Of a stretch of 64,000 nt of DNA, positions 24,701 through 36,000 are shown one piece after another. The stretch is from Owenia fusiformis. Lineage: Eukaryota > Annelida > Polychaeta > Sabellida > Oweniidae. Location: positions 3,093,169-3,157,168 of the forward strand of contig CAIIXF020000010.1 in NCBI GenBank assembly GCA_903813345.2, in the 5' to 3' direction. The notes under the pieces are model-generated. The model had not been told where the DNA came from and made no database searches. It saw nothing but the letters and a program-made list of their open reading frames with translations. The position numbers and the translations under genes are program-made. Numbering within the stretch: the first letter of the stretch is position 1; each line of letters opens with the position of its first letter.

Positions 24701-27700
24701 CTGAGGTAGCCTATGTCGTACATGCATTATAATGTGGATGTTATTCCTCTGAGTATGATTACAAGATGACATTGAGAATAGATTGAGGTAGCCTATGTCG
24801 TATATGCATTATAATGTGGATGTTATTCCTCTGAGTATGATTACAAGATGACCTTGAGAATAGACTGAGGTAGCCTATGTTTTACATGCATTATAATGTG
24901 GATGTTATTCCTCTGAGTATGATTACAAGATGACCTTGAGAATAGAATGAGGTAGCCTATGGTGTACATGCATTATAATGTGGATGTTATTCCTCTGAGT
25001 ATGATAACAAGATGACCTTGAGAATAGACTGAGGTAGCCTATGTCGTACATGCATTATAATGTGGATGTTATTCCTCTGAGTATGATAACAAAATGACCT
25101 TGAGAATAGACTGAGGTAGCCTATGTCGTACATGCATTATAATGTGGATGTTATTCCTCTGAGTATGATTACAAGATGACATTGAGAATAGACTGAGGTA
25201 GCCTATGTTGTACATGCATTATAATGTGGATGTTATTCCTCTGAGTATGATTACAAGATGACATTGAGAATAGACTGAGGTAGCCTATGTCGTACATGCA
25301 TTATAATGTGGATGTTATTCCTCTGAGTATGATAACAAGATGACCTTGAGAATAGACTGAGGTAGCCTATGTTGTACATGCATTATAATGTGGATGTTAT
25401 TCCTCTGAGTATGATAACAAGATGACCTTGAGAATAGACTGAGGTAGCCTATGTTGTACATGCATTATAATGTGGATGTTATTCCTCTGAGTATGATTAC
25501 AAGATGACATTGAGAATAGACTGTGAGGTAGCCTATGTTTTACATGCATTATAATGTGGATGTTATTCCTCTGAGTATGATTACAAGATGACCTTGAGAA
25601 TAGACTGAGGTAGCCTATGTTGTACATGCATTATAATGTGGATGTTATTCCTCTGAGTATGATTACAAGATGACATTGAGAATAGACTGTGAGGTAGCCT
25701 ATGTTTTACATGCATTATAATGTGGATGTTATTCCTCTGAGTATGATTACAAGATGACCTTGAGAATAGACTGAGGTAGCCTATGTTGTACATGCATTAT
25801 AATGTGGATGTTATTCCTCTGAGTATGATTACAAGATGACCTTGAGAATAGACTGAGGTAGCCTATGTTGTACATGCATTATAATGTGGATGTTATTCCT
25901 TACAACAGGACATTGGCTAACTTAGAAAAGAATGCCAACCTGAACAGACAACAGAAGGTTGGACTTAGACTCTATGATGATCTCAAAGAGAGGATGACAA
26001 GAGAAGAAGCAGGAAAGATTGAGCAATATGTAAGATCTAAATATTATAAATAGAAAAAACAGAATTAATTTTACTTGTAGATAAGATGGGTTAGGCTATT
26101 TGCTAGTTTTGTTTGTTTGGTATTTATATTTTTGTTATATTCTATATGTACTTAGAAAAGGTATAATATTGTTGCCAGTTTGGCAGTGGCATCTCTCACT
26201 TCTATTGTCATTTATAGACAAATTGCCTGACGGATTGATTTGAAATTTCAGAGTTGTTCCATGAAACATTTTTTTAGGGACAAAATTGTTCACATTGAAT
26301 GTAGAACCAATTACGTAAAAATACATTTAGTCATATGGTCAATTCAAATTTTATACACACCCAGAGACAATAATCCACAAAATTGAACCCTGTTATTGTT
26401 GTCCTTTAGGTGAAAGAAACAGCCCAGAAAATCAACCCAGGCCTAATAGCAATGGCTTGTGGCTCATATAGAAGAGGAAAGCAAACATGTGGCGATGTTG
26501 ATGTATTAGTGACACACCCAGATGGCAAATCCCATAAAGGGGTCTTCCAAAAACTCTTACATGGCTTGCATGAAACAGGTAATTGGTTTTAAAATTTACA
26601 GTTTTGTTGATATTTTAAAGTCATTATCTGAATTTTAATATTTTTATGTCTTTCAAATGTTACCTTCTCCACTTTACTATTTAAATATGCTCAAGTAGAA
26701 GTTGCAACTAAATCTCATAATTATTTCACATTAATAGATTATACACAGTTATATTTTTCAAAAATGTCGCTATATTGGGGACAACATTTTGCATTGCAAG
26801 GGTTCCTGACTGATGACCTTGTCACTCAAGATGACCATAGTACCCAGCAGAAGTACTTGGGAGTTTGTAAGCTTCCAGAAGAAGGTTCACAGGTAAAGAT
26901 GATATTGTTAAATTGATTTCTCTAATGCACTTCATAAAATTCATAAGGCAGCCACTCCTGTATATGTTAATGAGCCTATATTTTTCTTCAAATTCATTAA
27001 ATAATTTCCTCTTTTGAAATTATTTTATTTTTGTTTTGCTCTAAATAGTTATAAAATACAGCTTGATCAAACACTTATGTGCTGGGCTACTACCATATGT
27101 CTTATTTTGACTAACATTTCCATATTGAATATTTATTTCAGCATAGACGACTCGACATCATTGTAGTTCCTCATAATGAACTGGCCTGTGCTCTGATGTA
27201 CTTCACTGGCTCCGCCCACTTTAACCGCTCATGTAGAAACCTTGCCATAGCAAAAGGGATGTCATTATCTGAACATTCCTTAAACACTGGAGTAATAAGA
27301 TCAGTAAGTATACTATATAGATTTCTTTTGGGAGATAATGAGATTTATCATAAGTTTAACTGGAATGCTATGTTGTGATTGGTTTGTACTTGTCACCTGA
27401 TCAGTCGATAAATTAGAATATTACACTCTAAATGTACATCACACCAAGCATCGCGAGGGATTCCTGACCTACTCAGCAAAATATTCTCTCAGACCAAACA
27501 TCTCTTTCTTTAATATATATTTCCCAAATGGCTGTCGGCTCCACATTGAGGGTCACACACTAATATGATTTTCAAATGCATTCTTTAGATTAAAATTTGT
27601 TTTCTTAATTTATCTGTTACATTACAGCACGGGGAGAAGATTAATAAAGGCACCCCTTTACCCACTCCCACAGAGGAGAGTGTATTTGAGCTGCTTGGAA

Positions 27701-27735
27701 TACCATACCGCTCACCCCAGGAGAGAGACCACTGA
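18070..27735 (+). CDS. POLL: DNA polymerase lambda (complete, nine coding exons)
   Basis: A family X DNA polymerase that fills short gaps in base excision repair and non-homologous end joining. Exons are 18070-18723, 19005-19085, 19875-19982, 20300-20487, 25909-26029, 26410-26578, 26801-26892, 27142-27303 and 27628-27735. All junctions are GT-AG and in phase, giving 560 residues (the human protein has 575). In order: a basic nuclear signal KRKRGK (11-16), a BRCT domain (about 46-135), a Ser/Pro/Lys linker, the 8-kDa dRP-lyase domain with helix-hairpin-helix GVGKKLADK and lyase Lys near 296, then the polymerase core. Metal-binding Asp413 and Asp415 lie in [12 protein letters not shown] and Asp476 in RRLDIIVVP; the [11 protein letters not shown] motif follows. 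The BRCT domain plus these motifs separate it from polymerase beta, which lacks BRCT. Polymerase mu and TdT also have BRCT, but the core matches lambda best. Confidence 0.95.
19005..19085 (+). CDS. POLL: POLL exon 2: linker and start of 8-kDa domain
   Basis: It encodes residues 219-245, [20 protein letters not shown] onward. WVCS-type sequence is conserved in POLL before the lyase domain. Acceptor TTTCAG, donor GAG|GTGAGG, phase 0. Confidence 0.88.
19512..19677. mobile_element. Palindromic MITE in POLL intron 2
   Basis: Arms of about 70 bp pair across a short loop: ATATAGACC ... GGCTAGGCACAAACG on the left against TTTTGTGCCTAGCC ... GGTCTATAT on the right, with scattered mismatches. It has no coding capacity. 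Confidence 0.7.
19875..19982 (+). CDS. POLL: POLL exon 3: 8-kDa domain
   Basis: It encodes residues 246-281, including [12 protein letters not shown], matching the GYAKAINALKSF-type helix of polymerase lambda. Acceptor TTTATAG, donor GAG|GTAAGC, phase 0. Confidence 0.9.
20047..20087. repeat. Perfect 20-bp-arm palindrome with a single-base centre
   Basis: TCATTTGAAACCCTGTGACT, one C, then the exact reverse complement. It lies in POLL intron 3. The one-base loop argues against a microRNA precursor; it is more likely a MITE relic or cruciform-prone site. Confidence 0.85.
20143..20222 (+). mobile_element. Partial copy, TGTCACCACC/GGTGGTGACA family (right end)
   Basis: It ends TTGGTGACATCTTGCATGTT followed by AATGCCTTGT, the same right end as copies at 44.9, 48.4 and 52.4 kb. 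It is preceded by the GGCGGTTGG and ATCTGTA segments also seen in the longer copies. It is truncated at the left. Confidence 0.6.
20300..20487 (+). CDS. POLL: POLL exon 4: helix-hairpin-helix and lyase lysine
   Basis: It encodes residues 282 to the first two bases of 344. It contains [14 protein letters not shown] (first HhH with the probable lyase Lys) and [16 protein letters not shown] (second HhH). Donor CACAG|GTATGA. The following intron holds the minisatellite. Confidence 0.92.
20787..25900. repeat. 5.1-kb minisatellite filling POLL intron 4 (82/84-bp unit, about 62 copies)
   Basis: The unit begins TGAGGTAGCCTATGT and contains ATGCATTATAATGTGGATG, TTATTCCTCTGAGTATGA and ACAAGATGACCTTGAGAATA. 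Most units are 82 bp. Units with GACTGTGAGG instead of GACTGAGG are 84 bp and cluster at about 23340-24310. Single-base variants (T/C, AAC/TAC, CAT/CTT) mark individual units. The last, truncated unit stops at TTATTCCT, right beside the acceptor of exon 5. Confidence 0.97.
25909..26029 (+). CDS. POLL: POLL exon 5: finger subdomain
   Basis: It completes residue 344 (Arg) and runs to 384. It includes [20 protein letters not shown], matching the polymerase lambda [20 protein letters not shown] segment. Acceptor TTACAACAG, donor TAT|GTAAGA. The intronic 23 bp before the acceptor tract come from the minisatellite unit. Confidence 0.93.
26410..26578 (+). CDS. POLL: POLL exon 6: catalytic aspartates
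   Basis: It encodes residues 385 to the first base of 441, with [20 protein letters not shown]: the nucleotide-binding GSYRRGK and the two metal-binding Asp residues. Acceptor CCTTTAG, donor ACAG|GTAATT. Confidence 0.95.
26801..26892 (+). CDS. POLL: POLL exon 7: palm segment
   Basis: It encodes residues 441-471, [20 protein letters not shown] then [11 protein letters not shown], which matches the FLTDDLVSQEE...[11 protein letters not shown] stretch of POLL. Acceptor ATTGCAAG, donor CAG|GTAAAG. Confidence 0.93.
27142..27303 (+). CDS. POLL: POLL exon 8: third aspartate and thumb
   Basis: It encodes residues 472-525: RRLDIIVVP with the third catalytic Asp, [11 protein letters not shown], then [10 protein letters not shown]. 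Acceptor TATTTCAG, donor TCA|GTAAGT. Confidence 0.95.
27628..27735 (+). CDS. POLL: POLL exon 9: C-terminus
   Basis: It encodes residues 526-560 and the stop TGA at 27733-27735: [20 protein letters not shown] then PQERDH. Vertebrate POLL ends RDW; His here is a small change at the last residue. Acceptor ATTACAG. Confidence 0.95.
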   Translation, partial: HGEKINKGTPLPTPTEESVFELLGIPYRSPQERDH

Positions 27736-28817
27736 GCAGGGCCATGAGCCGAGAGGGTGGTTTACCAAATTGATGGGTTGCCTAGTTTGCCAAGTGGAGG
27801 CACAAATTGGCCTAATTAAGGCCTTGTGGAATTGAGAGTTCCCTAATGGATTATTGATTGATGTATATGTGTTCATAAACTTAAACTGTATTCATATCGT
27901 TCATAAACTTTTATTCATCACTGTTTTAAGTGTACAATGGCCACCCCTCCAGTACAGGGGGCTGTTTCTCAAAATGATGTAAATAATGTAAATTTTAATG
28001 CCTGATTTTTAAGATGTAGCTACAGTATGGCAAAATTGAATTTCATGAATCATAATTGATGATATTTATGGGAAATAGTTTCCACCATGTTATTCTCCAT
28101 TGTAACAGCTGATTATCTCAGGGATAATTAATCATTGCTTTTCTCTTCTATATGTTGAACCAGTGGGCTCCATTTTATAACTGATTTAGGAGCCAAATAG
28201 TGCATGAGGTCGATTTGGGTAGTCAGATATCTTATCAATATGTTTTAGTGTTACACAAGAGAGGTAAACTAAGGTTTGATACAAAAATTATGAAGCCCTG
28301 ACTCATGAAGTAGGATATATTCAGAAAATATTTTATGGATTTTACTTGAATTAATGATATTTCAAAGATTTTGGTGCATAGAATGAATTTTAATGATAGA
28401 ATTTTTAGATTTTATTGCAAATGTACACTGTGCTTATTAAATTATTATCAATTTTACATTAATTTTTATAAATGTAATACAAACTACACTTACACTTTTG
28501 TTAAAAGAATTTGGACTGAATTTTTCAATTCTCTTGTTATTGAAATTATCGTCAATTTTATTAATCTATACATATTGATGTACATATGTTATTTATTGAT
28601 ATTTAGAAATATATTTTTATTCTTAGTTTCCTATTTATTTAAATATTGTAATTTTGTTTTTCATTTTTAAAAAATAAGATGAACACTTTTAAAGTCGAAC
28701 AGTTTCCAAAGTGAAGCATTATTTTAAGGCTCTGACCCATCTACTGCATCTAGTAAATAAGTATATCTTGCTCATAATCACATTGGAAACTGCTCTGTAT
28801 AGAGGATTTCATAATAG

Positions 28818-29110
28818 TGAAGTGTTCATAAGTGAGAGGTGTTTGCAAGAGAGAAGTGTTCTCAAGAGAAATGTTCACAAGAGAAATGTTCACTATGAGA
28901 AGTGTTCTCGAGAGAGAAGTGTTCTCGAGAGAAAGGTGTTCTCAAGAGAGAAGTATTCGCAACAAAGAGGTTGTTTGCAAGAGAGTGTGTTCACAAGAGA
29001 AGTGTTCACAATATGAGGTGTTTGCAAGAGAGTGTGTTCACAAGAGAAGTGTTCACAACATGAGGTGTTTGCAAGAGAGTGTGTTCACAAGAGGAGCTCA
29101 CAACTGAGGT
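28818..29110. repeat. Degenerate minisatellite of GTGTTC / CAAGAGA units
   Basis: Units of roughly 17-20 bp such as AAGTGTTCACAAGAGA and AGGTGTTTGCAAGAGAG repeat about 15 times. The overlapping plus-strand open frames (repeating REVF/ERSVL) follow the period and are judged non-coding. Confidence 0.75.
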
Positions 29111-31133
29111 ATTTTCATAGTAGGTATATATAAAGTTGTGCAATTGATGTTTTGCAGATTATATAATAAATACAAAAAGCTGGTTTATTAAAGCCTTTAT
29201 GATTTTATTTCGATACTCTTTGTATAATTGTAGAACAAATAGAACTGAATTGTAACATTTCATTGACATCTGGAACCCATCAATATCATTTGTCTTTGTC
29301 TCTACTTTATAGATGGGGCGTTGATGAGGTAACAAACAGGCATGAAACAAGTTTGATATTCGTACTTTACCTGCTCTGTTATAGATGGCTCTGTAACAAA
29401 TTACCAATAATGCAACTTTTAGCAGCAAAAGATTATGGTGCAGCTGCACTGATTAATAAGGTAGGATCCCAATTTTCTGTCTCTATATTGATCCTATTGG
29501 CGAGGCTGTAGACTAATAGTTATAGCAATTTAATGTCAATGACCAAGGTGAAATGGATTCTTGTTCCAAGGCTGTCGCAAAGCACGAGGCATGTGCCTGT
29601 GTGACTTCCTGCAATTGAGACATCATTGTTGTGAATTATTTATTGTCTTTGTTGCGAGTCTCTAGTGTAGAGTTTGTACATGTAACAGGATTTGCCAAGG
29701 GGGTCCACTTTTCAAAAATTCTAGGGGGTTCACTTCTAACAACTTGGGCTCAAAAAATGGCCAAAATTAAGTGTTCCGAATTGTGAAAGAATGCATGACT
29801 GAAAGAATTTTTGGCCAGGGAGGAGGGGCCCCATGGCTACAGACCTGTGTAAGCATTGTCTTTTAGTAGGTAGACATTTGCCTCACAAAAATTATTACTT
29901 TTTGCCTCACTTAATTTTGAACCTAAACCTAATATCCCAAAATAAGCTCAGGAAGATCTGTTGAAATTGAAAATATCTAATGGGAAAATGTAATTTTATT
30001 CCCTTAATTGATTAATTAGCTGATTTTTTACTGTGTATTTTACCACAACGTGGAGATATCTGTATCAAAATAGAAAAGTTTTGAAAAATATAACCTATTT
30101 CATAAATTATGGGTTATTGTTGTGGGGAAAATTACACAGAAATTCTCAACATGCAGATCCACCTTGAGTAAAGAATGTCCTGTCTTCAATACACTATACA
30201 TGGTCACATAAGGTCAGGCATGAATGAATGAAGATTAATGATATCTGGTGATGAATATTGAATGTATTAAAAGGATCAGTACAAGAAATTGAAGCCTACA
30301 GTTAGCTGTTCCTGTAAATGGCTCCTTTTCAGGTGTTGTTGAAGAAACCATAAAAATCAAGATGTTTTCCTGAGATAAGTCGGAACTCTTCCACTTTCCA
30401 CAAAAGGCATGACAATCAAGATAGGCTTTAAGCAAAATAGCTCAATCATGTCCAGTTTTTCATATTTAACATACATGGTGATATTTAATGTCAATTTAGG
30501 ACTTTAGAAAATATAAGAAACTTTGTCCCCTCACCTTTTTATTCATTCAACAAAATAATGCCAAACATAGAATTTAATTTCTCAAGAGTAGGAAATAGAA
30601 ACAAAAAGGAAGCCTTTAATTATATTGATCTAAGAGGAAGATTCCATAGCTACAAACAAAGTATTGTTATTAGATGTAGTGCTTAATTGAATTTTTTCCC
30701 AGTTGAATTTCTTCTGTCATGCACAGCTAACAATGATATTTTTGTCTTAATAAAAAATAGATGAAATGTACTGGATCCAGAGGGATTATCTCTGACATCC
30801 AGGCATCACAGAAGTGATGGATGTTTATGACCAGTTAAATCTCCATTCTACCAGCAAATACAATGACTGATAATCAATGTTTTATAAAATTAGAATTATA
30901 GATTCTCAAACTACTCATTCTATATTACTTCAATAATTTGTTGAAGTGAATATCTGTGCATAAATGTTAATATTATATGTCACCTTCACTTATTCAAATG
31001 AGTAAGAACTTATACAATATGATTGACAACAGCAACTAAAATATGTTTTTTATGAAATAATTTTCTATGCAAAACTGTTGATTTTTAATGAAGGAACACA
31101 AAATTTCCATTATTCCTGATAGACAGTAGTAAC

Positions 31134-31712
31134 TTAAGTGATTGATTTAGCTACTTCATTGTCTATTTGATTGGTGGGACTACTTCATTGTCTATTTGAT
31201 TGGTGTGGCTACTTCATTGTCTATGTGATTGATGTGGTTATTTCATTATCTATGTGATTGGTGTGGCTACTTCATTGTCTATGTGATTGGTATGCCTACT
31301 TCATTGCCTATGATTGGTGTGGCTATTTCATTGTCTATGTGATTGGTGTGGTTACTTCATTGTTTATGTGATTGATGTGGTTACTTCATTGTTTATGTGA
31401 TTGATGTGGTTACTTCATTGTCTGTGATTGGTGTATTTACTTCATTATCTATGTGATTGATGTGGTTACTTCATTGTTTATGTGATTGATGTGGTTACTT
31501 CACTGTTTATGTGATTGATGTGGTTACTTCGTTGTTTATGTGATTGATGTGGTTACTTCACTGTTTATGTGATTGATGTGGTTACTTCGTTGTCAATGTG
31601 ATTGATGTGGTTACTTCATTGTCTATGTGATTGATGTGGTTACTTCATTGTTTATGTGATTGATGTGGTTACTTCATTGTATATTTGTTTGGTGTGGTTA
31701 CTTTATGTGTCC
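31134..31712. repeat. Minisatellite, 29-bp unit, about 20 copies
   Basis: The unit is GTGATTGATGTGGTTACTTC followed by ATTGTTTAT. The spacing of GTGATTG is 29 bp across the better-preserved part (31453, 31482, 31511); the left part is more diverged. Confidence 0.9.
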
Positions 31713-32842
31713 ATATGGTTGAGATGATAACTTTGGGTGGCTTGCGCAACAATAATAACAACAATTCACAATTCATCAGATAAAAGCATTAACCAACTAT
31801 TGTGAAAAGAGGTGGATACATTTTATTCACTCATTTGAGGATATCAGCATTACATTCCCCTGCTGGTGATCTATATAAGACCTGATAATCTCTATTGTAG
31901 GATTTTTATAGATTTGGATATGTTTGTTCGGTATGAATTCCAGCCGTGTGATTATTAAGCAGATTTGACATAACTCTCACTCTTTCTTGAATTCAATAAT
32001 ATGTTATCCAATTTCCTGAAATAACTTTGAAAAGTAGACATTGTTTGCTTATCATATAGAACAGCTTAACCAAACCAGGCTCCAATTTTTGTGAGTTTTA
32101 GAAAATGCCTATAATGTCAATATTTAGAAATTTTGTAGGATATTATTATAGGATGCCTGATAGCATGAACTCCCATAATGCAAGAACACAACCATTGTCA
32201 TGTAATACTTTGTGTGAAGTATACTGAAAAACAATAAACAGTGTTTTTAATATTTATTTGAGATGCACCTGTGTTATGTCTGTAGGTGATATATTAAATT
32301 GACACCACCTGTGCAAAATATTGATTATTTACGATTTTTCATGCAAAGTAAAATATAAGGAGAAATATCACCTAGGAAAGAATTAAGGATCTGTATTGTT
32401 AGGATTATAGATTGCACAGAAATAGCAGGTTTTATTGACAAATAATAAAGAATTGTGATTACCTTTGTCAATCATCGGTTGCTATAGGAACCATTCGCAC
32501 AGAAGAAAACATTATAAGCAAAGACCCATCAAGATATTTTTACATAATGTTTTTGTATTAAATTAATCAAGCTCAAATATTGATACAAAATCATCTATAA
32601 GTGTATTTAAAAAGAATACAGATGTTCTAATAATAGATTAATACATATTCTTTAGCAAACAATCAATATAGCTGGATGTTGATTGAATAGTACAGATCTA
32701 TATGTAAGGGAAGGGTGATTTGCATACATCGTACCAAAGACATTACATTATTAATGAATGTACTAGACTAGGCTCAACATTGTATTGATTGGCTTCAATT
32801 CTAAGGCATTGTGTTCTTGCGTCGAGTGTGTCAGTACCCAGG

Positions 32843-33095
32843 ATGGCTGAATTGACGTCGGTACAGGTTCACGTTCCTCTGGTATCAAACGCTGACGATT
32901 CGCAGGAAATTACGAAAATATCTGACAAAGCGAGTTTGAATTCACCGGCTGTCACTGGACCTTGTTATTTAAAAAAGGTGGACAATGTTATGATGGATCG
33001 GTCACGCTTAGAACATTTACCAAAAAGAAAGGCTGTGAATATTGAATTTAAGGACTTAACTTATTCTGTTTCTGAAGGACTATTTAGGAATAGAG
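32843..33095 (+). CDS. ABCG exon 1: N-terminus and start of ATPase domain
   Basis: It encodes residues 1-84 and one base of 85. [19 protein letters not shown] is the conserved segment before the ATP site of ABCG1. Donor AGAG|GTAAGA. The open frame past the donor is intronic. Confidence 0.85.
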
Positions 33096-36000
33096 GTAAG
33101 AATTCAGATTTATTTAAAGATTTACGTGTTCTTTGTCAGGCTCATGCTCATAGGCATCAGATTTAAACTAGTAAATTATTACTCTGTTAATGTGGATTAT
33201 CAAATCTGAGTATCTTTATTGTCAATTAATGTTATTGTGTTCTACATTTATTTTCAAATATGTCAGAGTATTCTATTGATATTTAAGTTTTGGATACATA
33301 TATCAATAGCCATACACAAGAGTATATTGTTTTATATTATCAATTACATAATAGACATGCTCCTTATTTAGTTAAAAGGATGGTTGATAAAAGTTTTAAT
33401 TAAAAATTATGAATGAAAATTCAGTTGTTTCTTTATGTATGATAAAAACTATCAGAATATGGATATTGTGAGATATAATTAGTTTCCAGAATCCAGAAAA
33501 TGCTTATAATGATACCAGAATATTAAAAAAATGATGATTTTTTTCAATTTGAGAGAAAATTAGGATTTTGTTATTCCTGGAATAGATGGTATGAATTTGA
33601 AAATATTGTTTTTATCAACTTGCTTTATTCACCTATTGTATACAAAATATGGGAAAAATAATGAAAGATACTTATTACACCCATGAGTGAGAAGCAGCCA
33701 GTTTAATAATAGCTATCATCATTTACGAAGATAGTGTCATGGTTACGTGACGAATATGCCTATATGACACTAAAAACATGCGCGTTTATAATATTCAGAT
33801 ATTGGTACTGCTAATAATTCTAATCAATGGCTGCAAACTCACATGGCATTACAACACATCTGTGAAATCGAATACTTTAATATTCTGTCCCTTTGTCTCT
33901 GAGTATACAGAGAAAGAGAAATCTATATAAGCAATTATCCCATAGTCTTTGTTAAGTTGCTGAGAATACAAACGACATTTGTATTCTCTTTGTGATTTCT
34001 GTAAAGGTCTCATATGCTAAAAACACAAGATTGTGCCAGGCAAAAACAATTAAAGATGATAGCTTATCAAACTATGGTCTAATATAAAGTCATAAGAAAA
34101 TATTGCTGATTAGAAAAAACTGTTCTAGTTCGTGTATGAGATTTGAGATTTTTTGTTTTGGGGTGGGCTGTGTAACAGATTAGATTGTCTTTGAAGATGG
34201 AAGTGGGAACACACTTTTACTAATTATAGTACAGAATACAGATTATATTCTCATCCAAGCCTTGGTGTTCACCACGATTGAATAAGAATAAATTGCATCT
34301 CCATAAAATACAAAGAACGGGAAGATATTAAAGAAGATCTACTGTGTTGGAACAATATATCAAAATAATCAATTTTTTGTATTAAAAGAATTCCAGACGA
34401 TGTGTTTGTTTGTTTGTTTACCCTCTTGAGCTACCCTCTGTCTCAATATGCATTTTGTCATCAAATCGACAAATAAGACTCTATAAATGTGTTAGTGTGG
34501 GTTATGATTTAATTATTTTATTCCATTGTTTAATATTTATTTTTACTTTCTCCAGCAGTTCACCATTTATTGTGTTGTCATATATTCGATATAAATATTC
34601 AATATATTAATATTCATTATAAATATTCAATATTAATTGATTTGCCATGAATGTTAAGGTTATAGAGGCATTGAAGCAAGACTGTGAAAATTTCACAATA
34701 GCTATTTGTAAAGGGTTGGTATCGATATGGTAAACTTTTTAAAGGGTGACGCATATCGTTTAGCAAATCGAACGCTCGTTTCTGGTGTTGCTCACCGTTT
34801 AGTATAAAAGGCCCGATCCCGGAATAATACTCAAGGGTTCACAGGTTCGAGGTCGTTGTGTCAACACCTCTAACTGTTATATAGCATAAGTATATTATAG
34901 ATCGTCACACATTTATAAAAGGGTGATTTTTATTTTGACAAATCAATTCCACATTTATGGGTGAAGTTTCAGGATCTTCTATTTGTGTATAATAAGGAAA
35001 AATTGGCATCTAGATTTCCCCATAACGTAATAGTACACAGCTTGGCATATGAAATATCCTACAAATGAAACAAAGCAAGACAAACCGGTTTCTAATACAA
35101 GGATTTATATTGGCTGTTGTACATGTATTCTTTGAACGCAATCACTCTTTGGATAATGTTTTCAAAATCATTATAAACGGATTACTTTATCTCAAAGACA
35201 ATTTCAATAAACTGGATTTTACAGAACTCCCCTTATTTCTTAAAAATGGACTGATCCAGTTGATTCGCCTGGAGCCGCCATATTGTTTTTATACGGGATG
35301 CTAATCGGAACCCTTTAAACACGTGTTTCTCTTAAACCAGTCATCAAAGAATTCTAAAAATTTTACACATCATCAATTTGATGGTCGTCTTTTGAATTGT
35401 AACAATATAATTTGAAATATATGTATATGCTTTTCCCTATATTGTTTTAGAAAACACATCAGACACATCTTTCGTTCTTGGTATCATATCTTCAGAATGA
35501 AATGAAACATCTTTCTGAACCTCATTGAAACAAAAAGAAATAAACAGAACGTGTTTAGGTCTCTCAATATTGTAATTATGCAAAGGAAATTTTGGTTGAT
35601 TTTAAAAAAGCATCTTGTTAATGAAATAAAGGTTTATCTTAATTTTTATCTGTTTTGGGGGGTTTTGTTTTAATTTTTTGAGTACCTTTTCTAAAATCAA
35701 CCAAAATTTCCTTTGTATAACTATGATATTGAGAGGTTGGAGAAAATTTTGTATATGCTATTTTGTCCCAATGAGGTTCAGAAAGACATTTCATTTCATT
35801 CTCAAGAATTGGTAGAAAGGAGCAAAAAATACAATTGTTCTAAAAGACAAAAATAATTTTCGCATTAAATTGTTGTCAATCAATCAACATTACATAAAGG
35901 ACCATGTTTTTTACAGAATGCTTTCAATAATTGATTTAAGAGAAAAACATTGTTTAATTCAGTTCACCATATCGATACCTCTCCTTTATCTAAAACACTA

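Larger units (their letters stand above)
27736..32842. other. Intergenic region between POLL and the ABCG gene
   Basis: About 5.1 kb. It should hold the POLL 3' UTR and the ABCG promoter and 5' UTR. An AATAAA lies near 29165, but I cannot tie it to POLL. Two minisatellites (28818-29110 and 31134-31712) are the only structured parts; the remaining open frames are short, AT-rich and unlike any protein I recognise. Confidence 0.5.

Noticed and set aside
20787-25900. Regular repeats recalling a CRISPR array
   Set aside because: Units are contiguous 82/84-bp near-identical repeats without unique spacers, inside an intron of an animal gene.
28371-28670. 99-codon plus-strand frame after POLL
   Set aside because: It is an extremely AT-rich Phe/Tyr/Ile/Leu/Asn sequence in the likely 3' UTR, with no recognisable domain.
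29263-29511. 82-codon plus-strand frame near a possible acceptor
   Set aside because: There is no similarity I can recognise and no partner exons with matching phase.
34838-34860. Possible tRNA B box (GGTTCGAGGTC)
   Set aside because: No convincing A box or acceptor stem was found around it.
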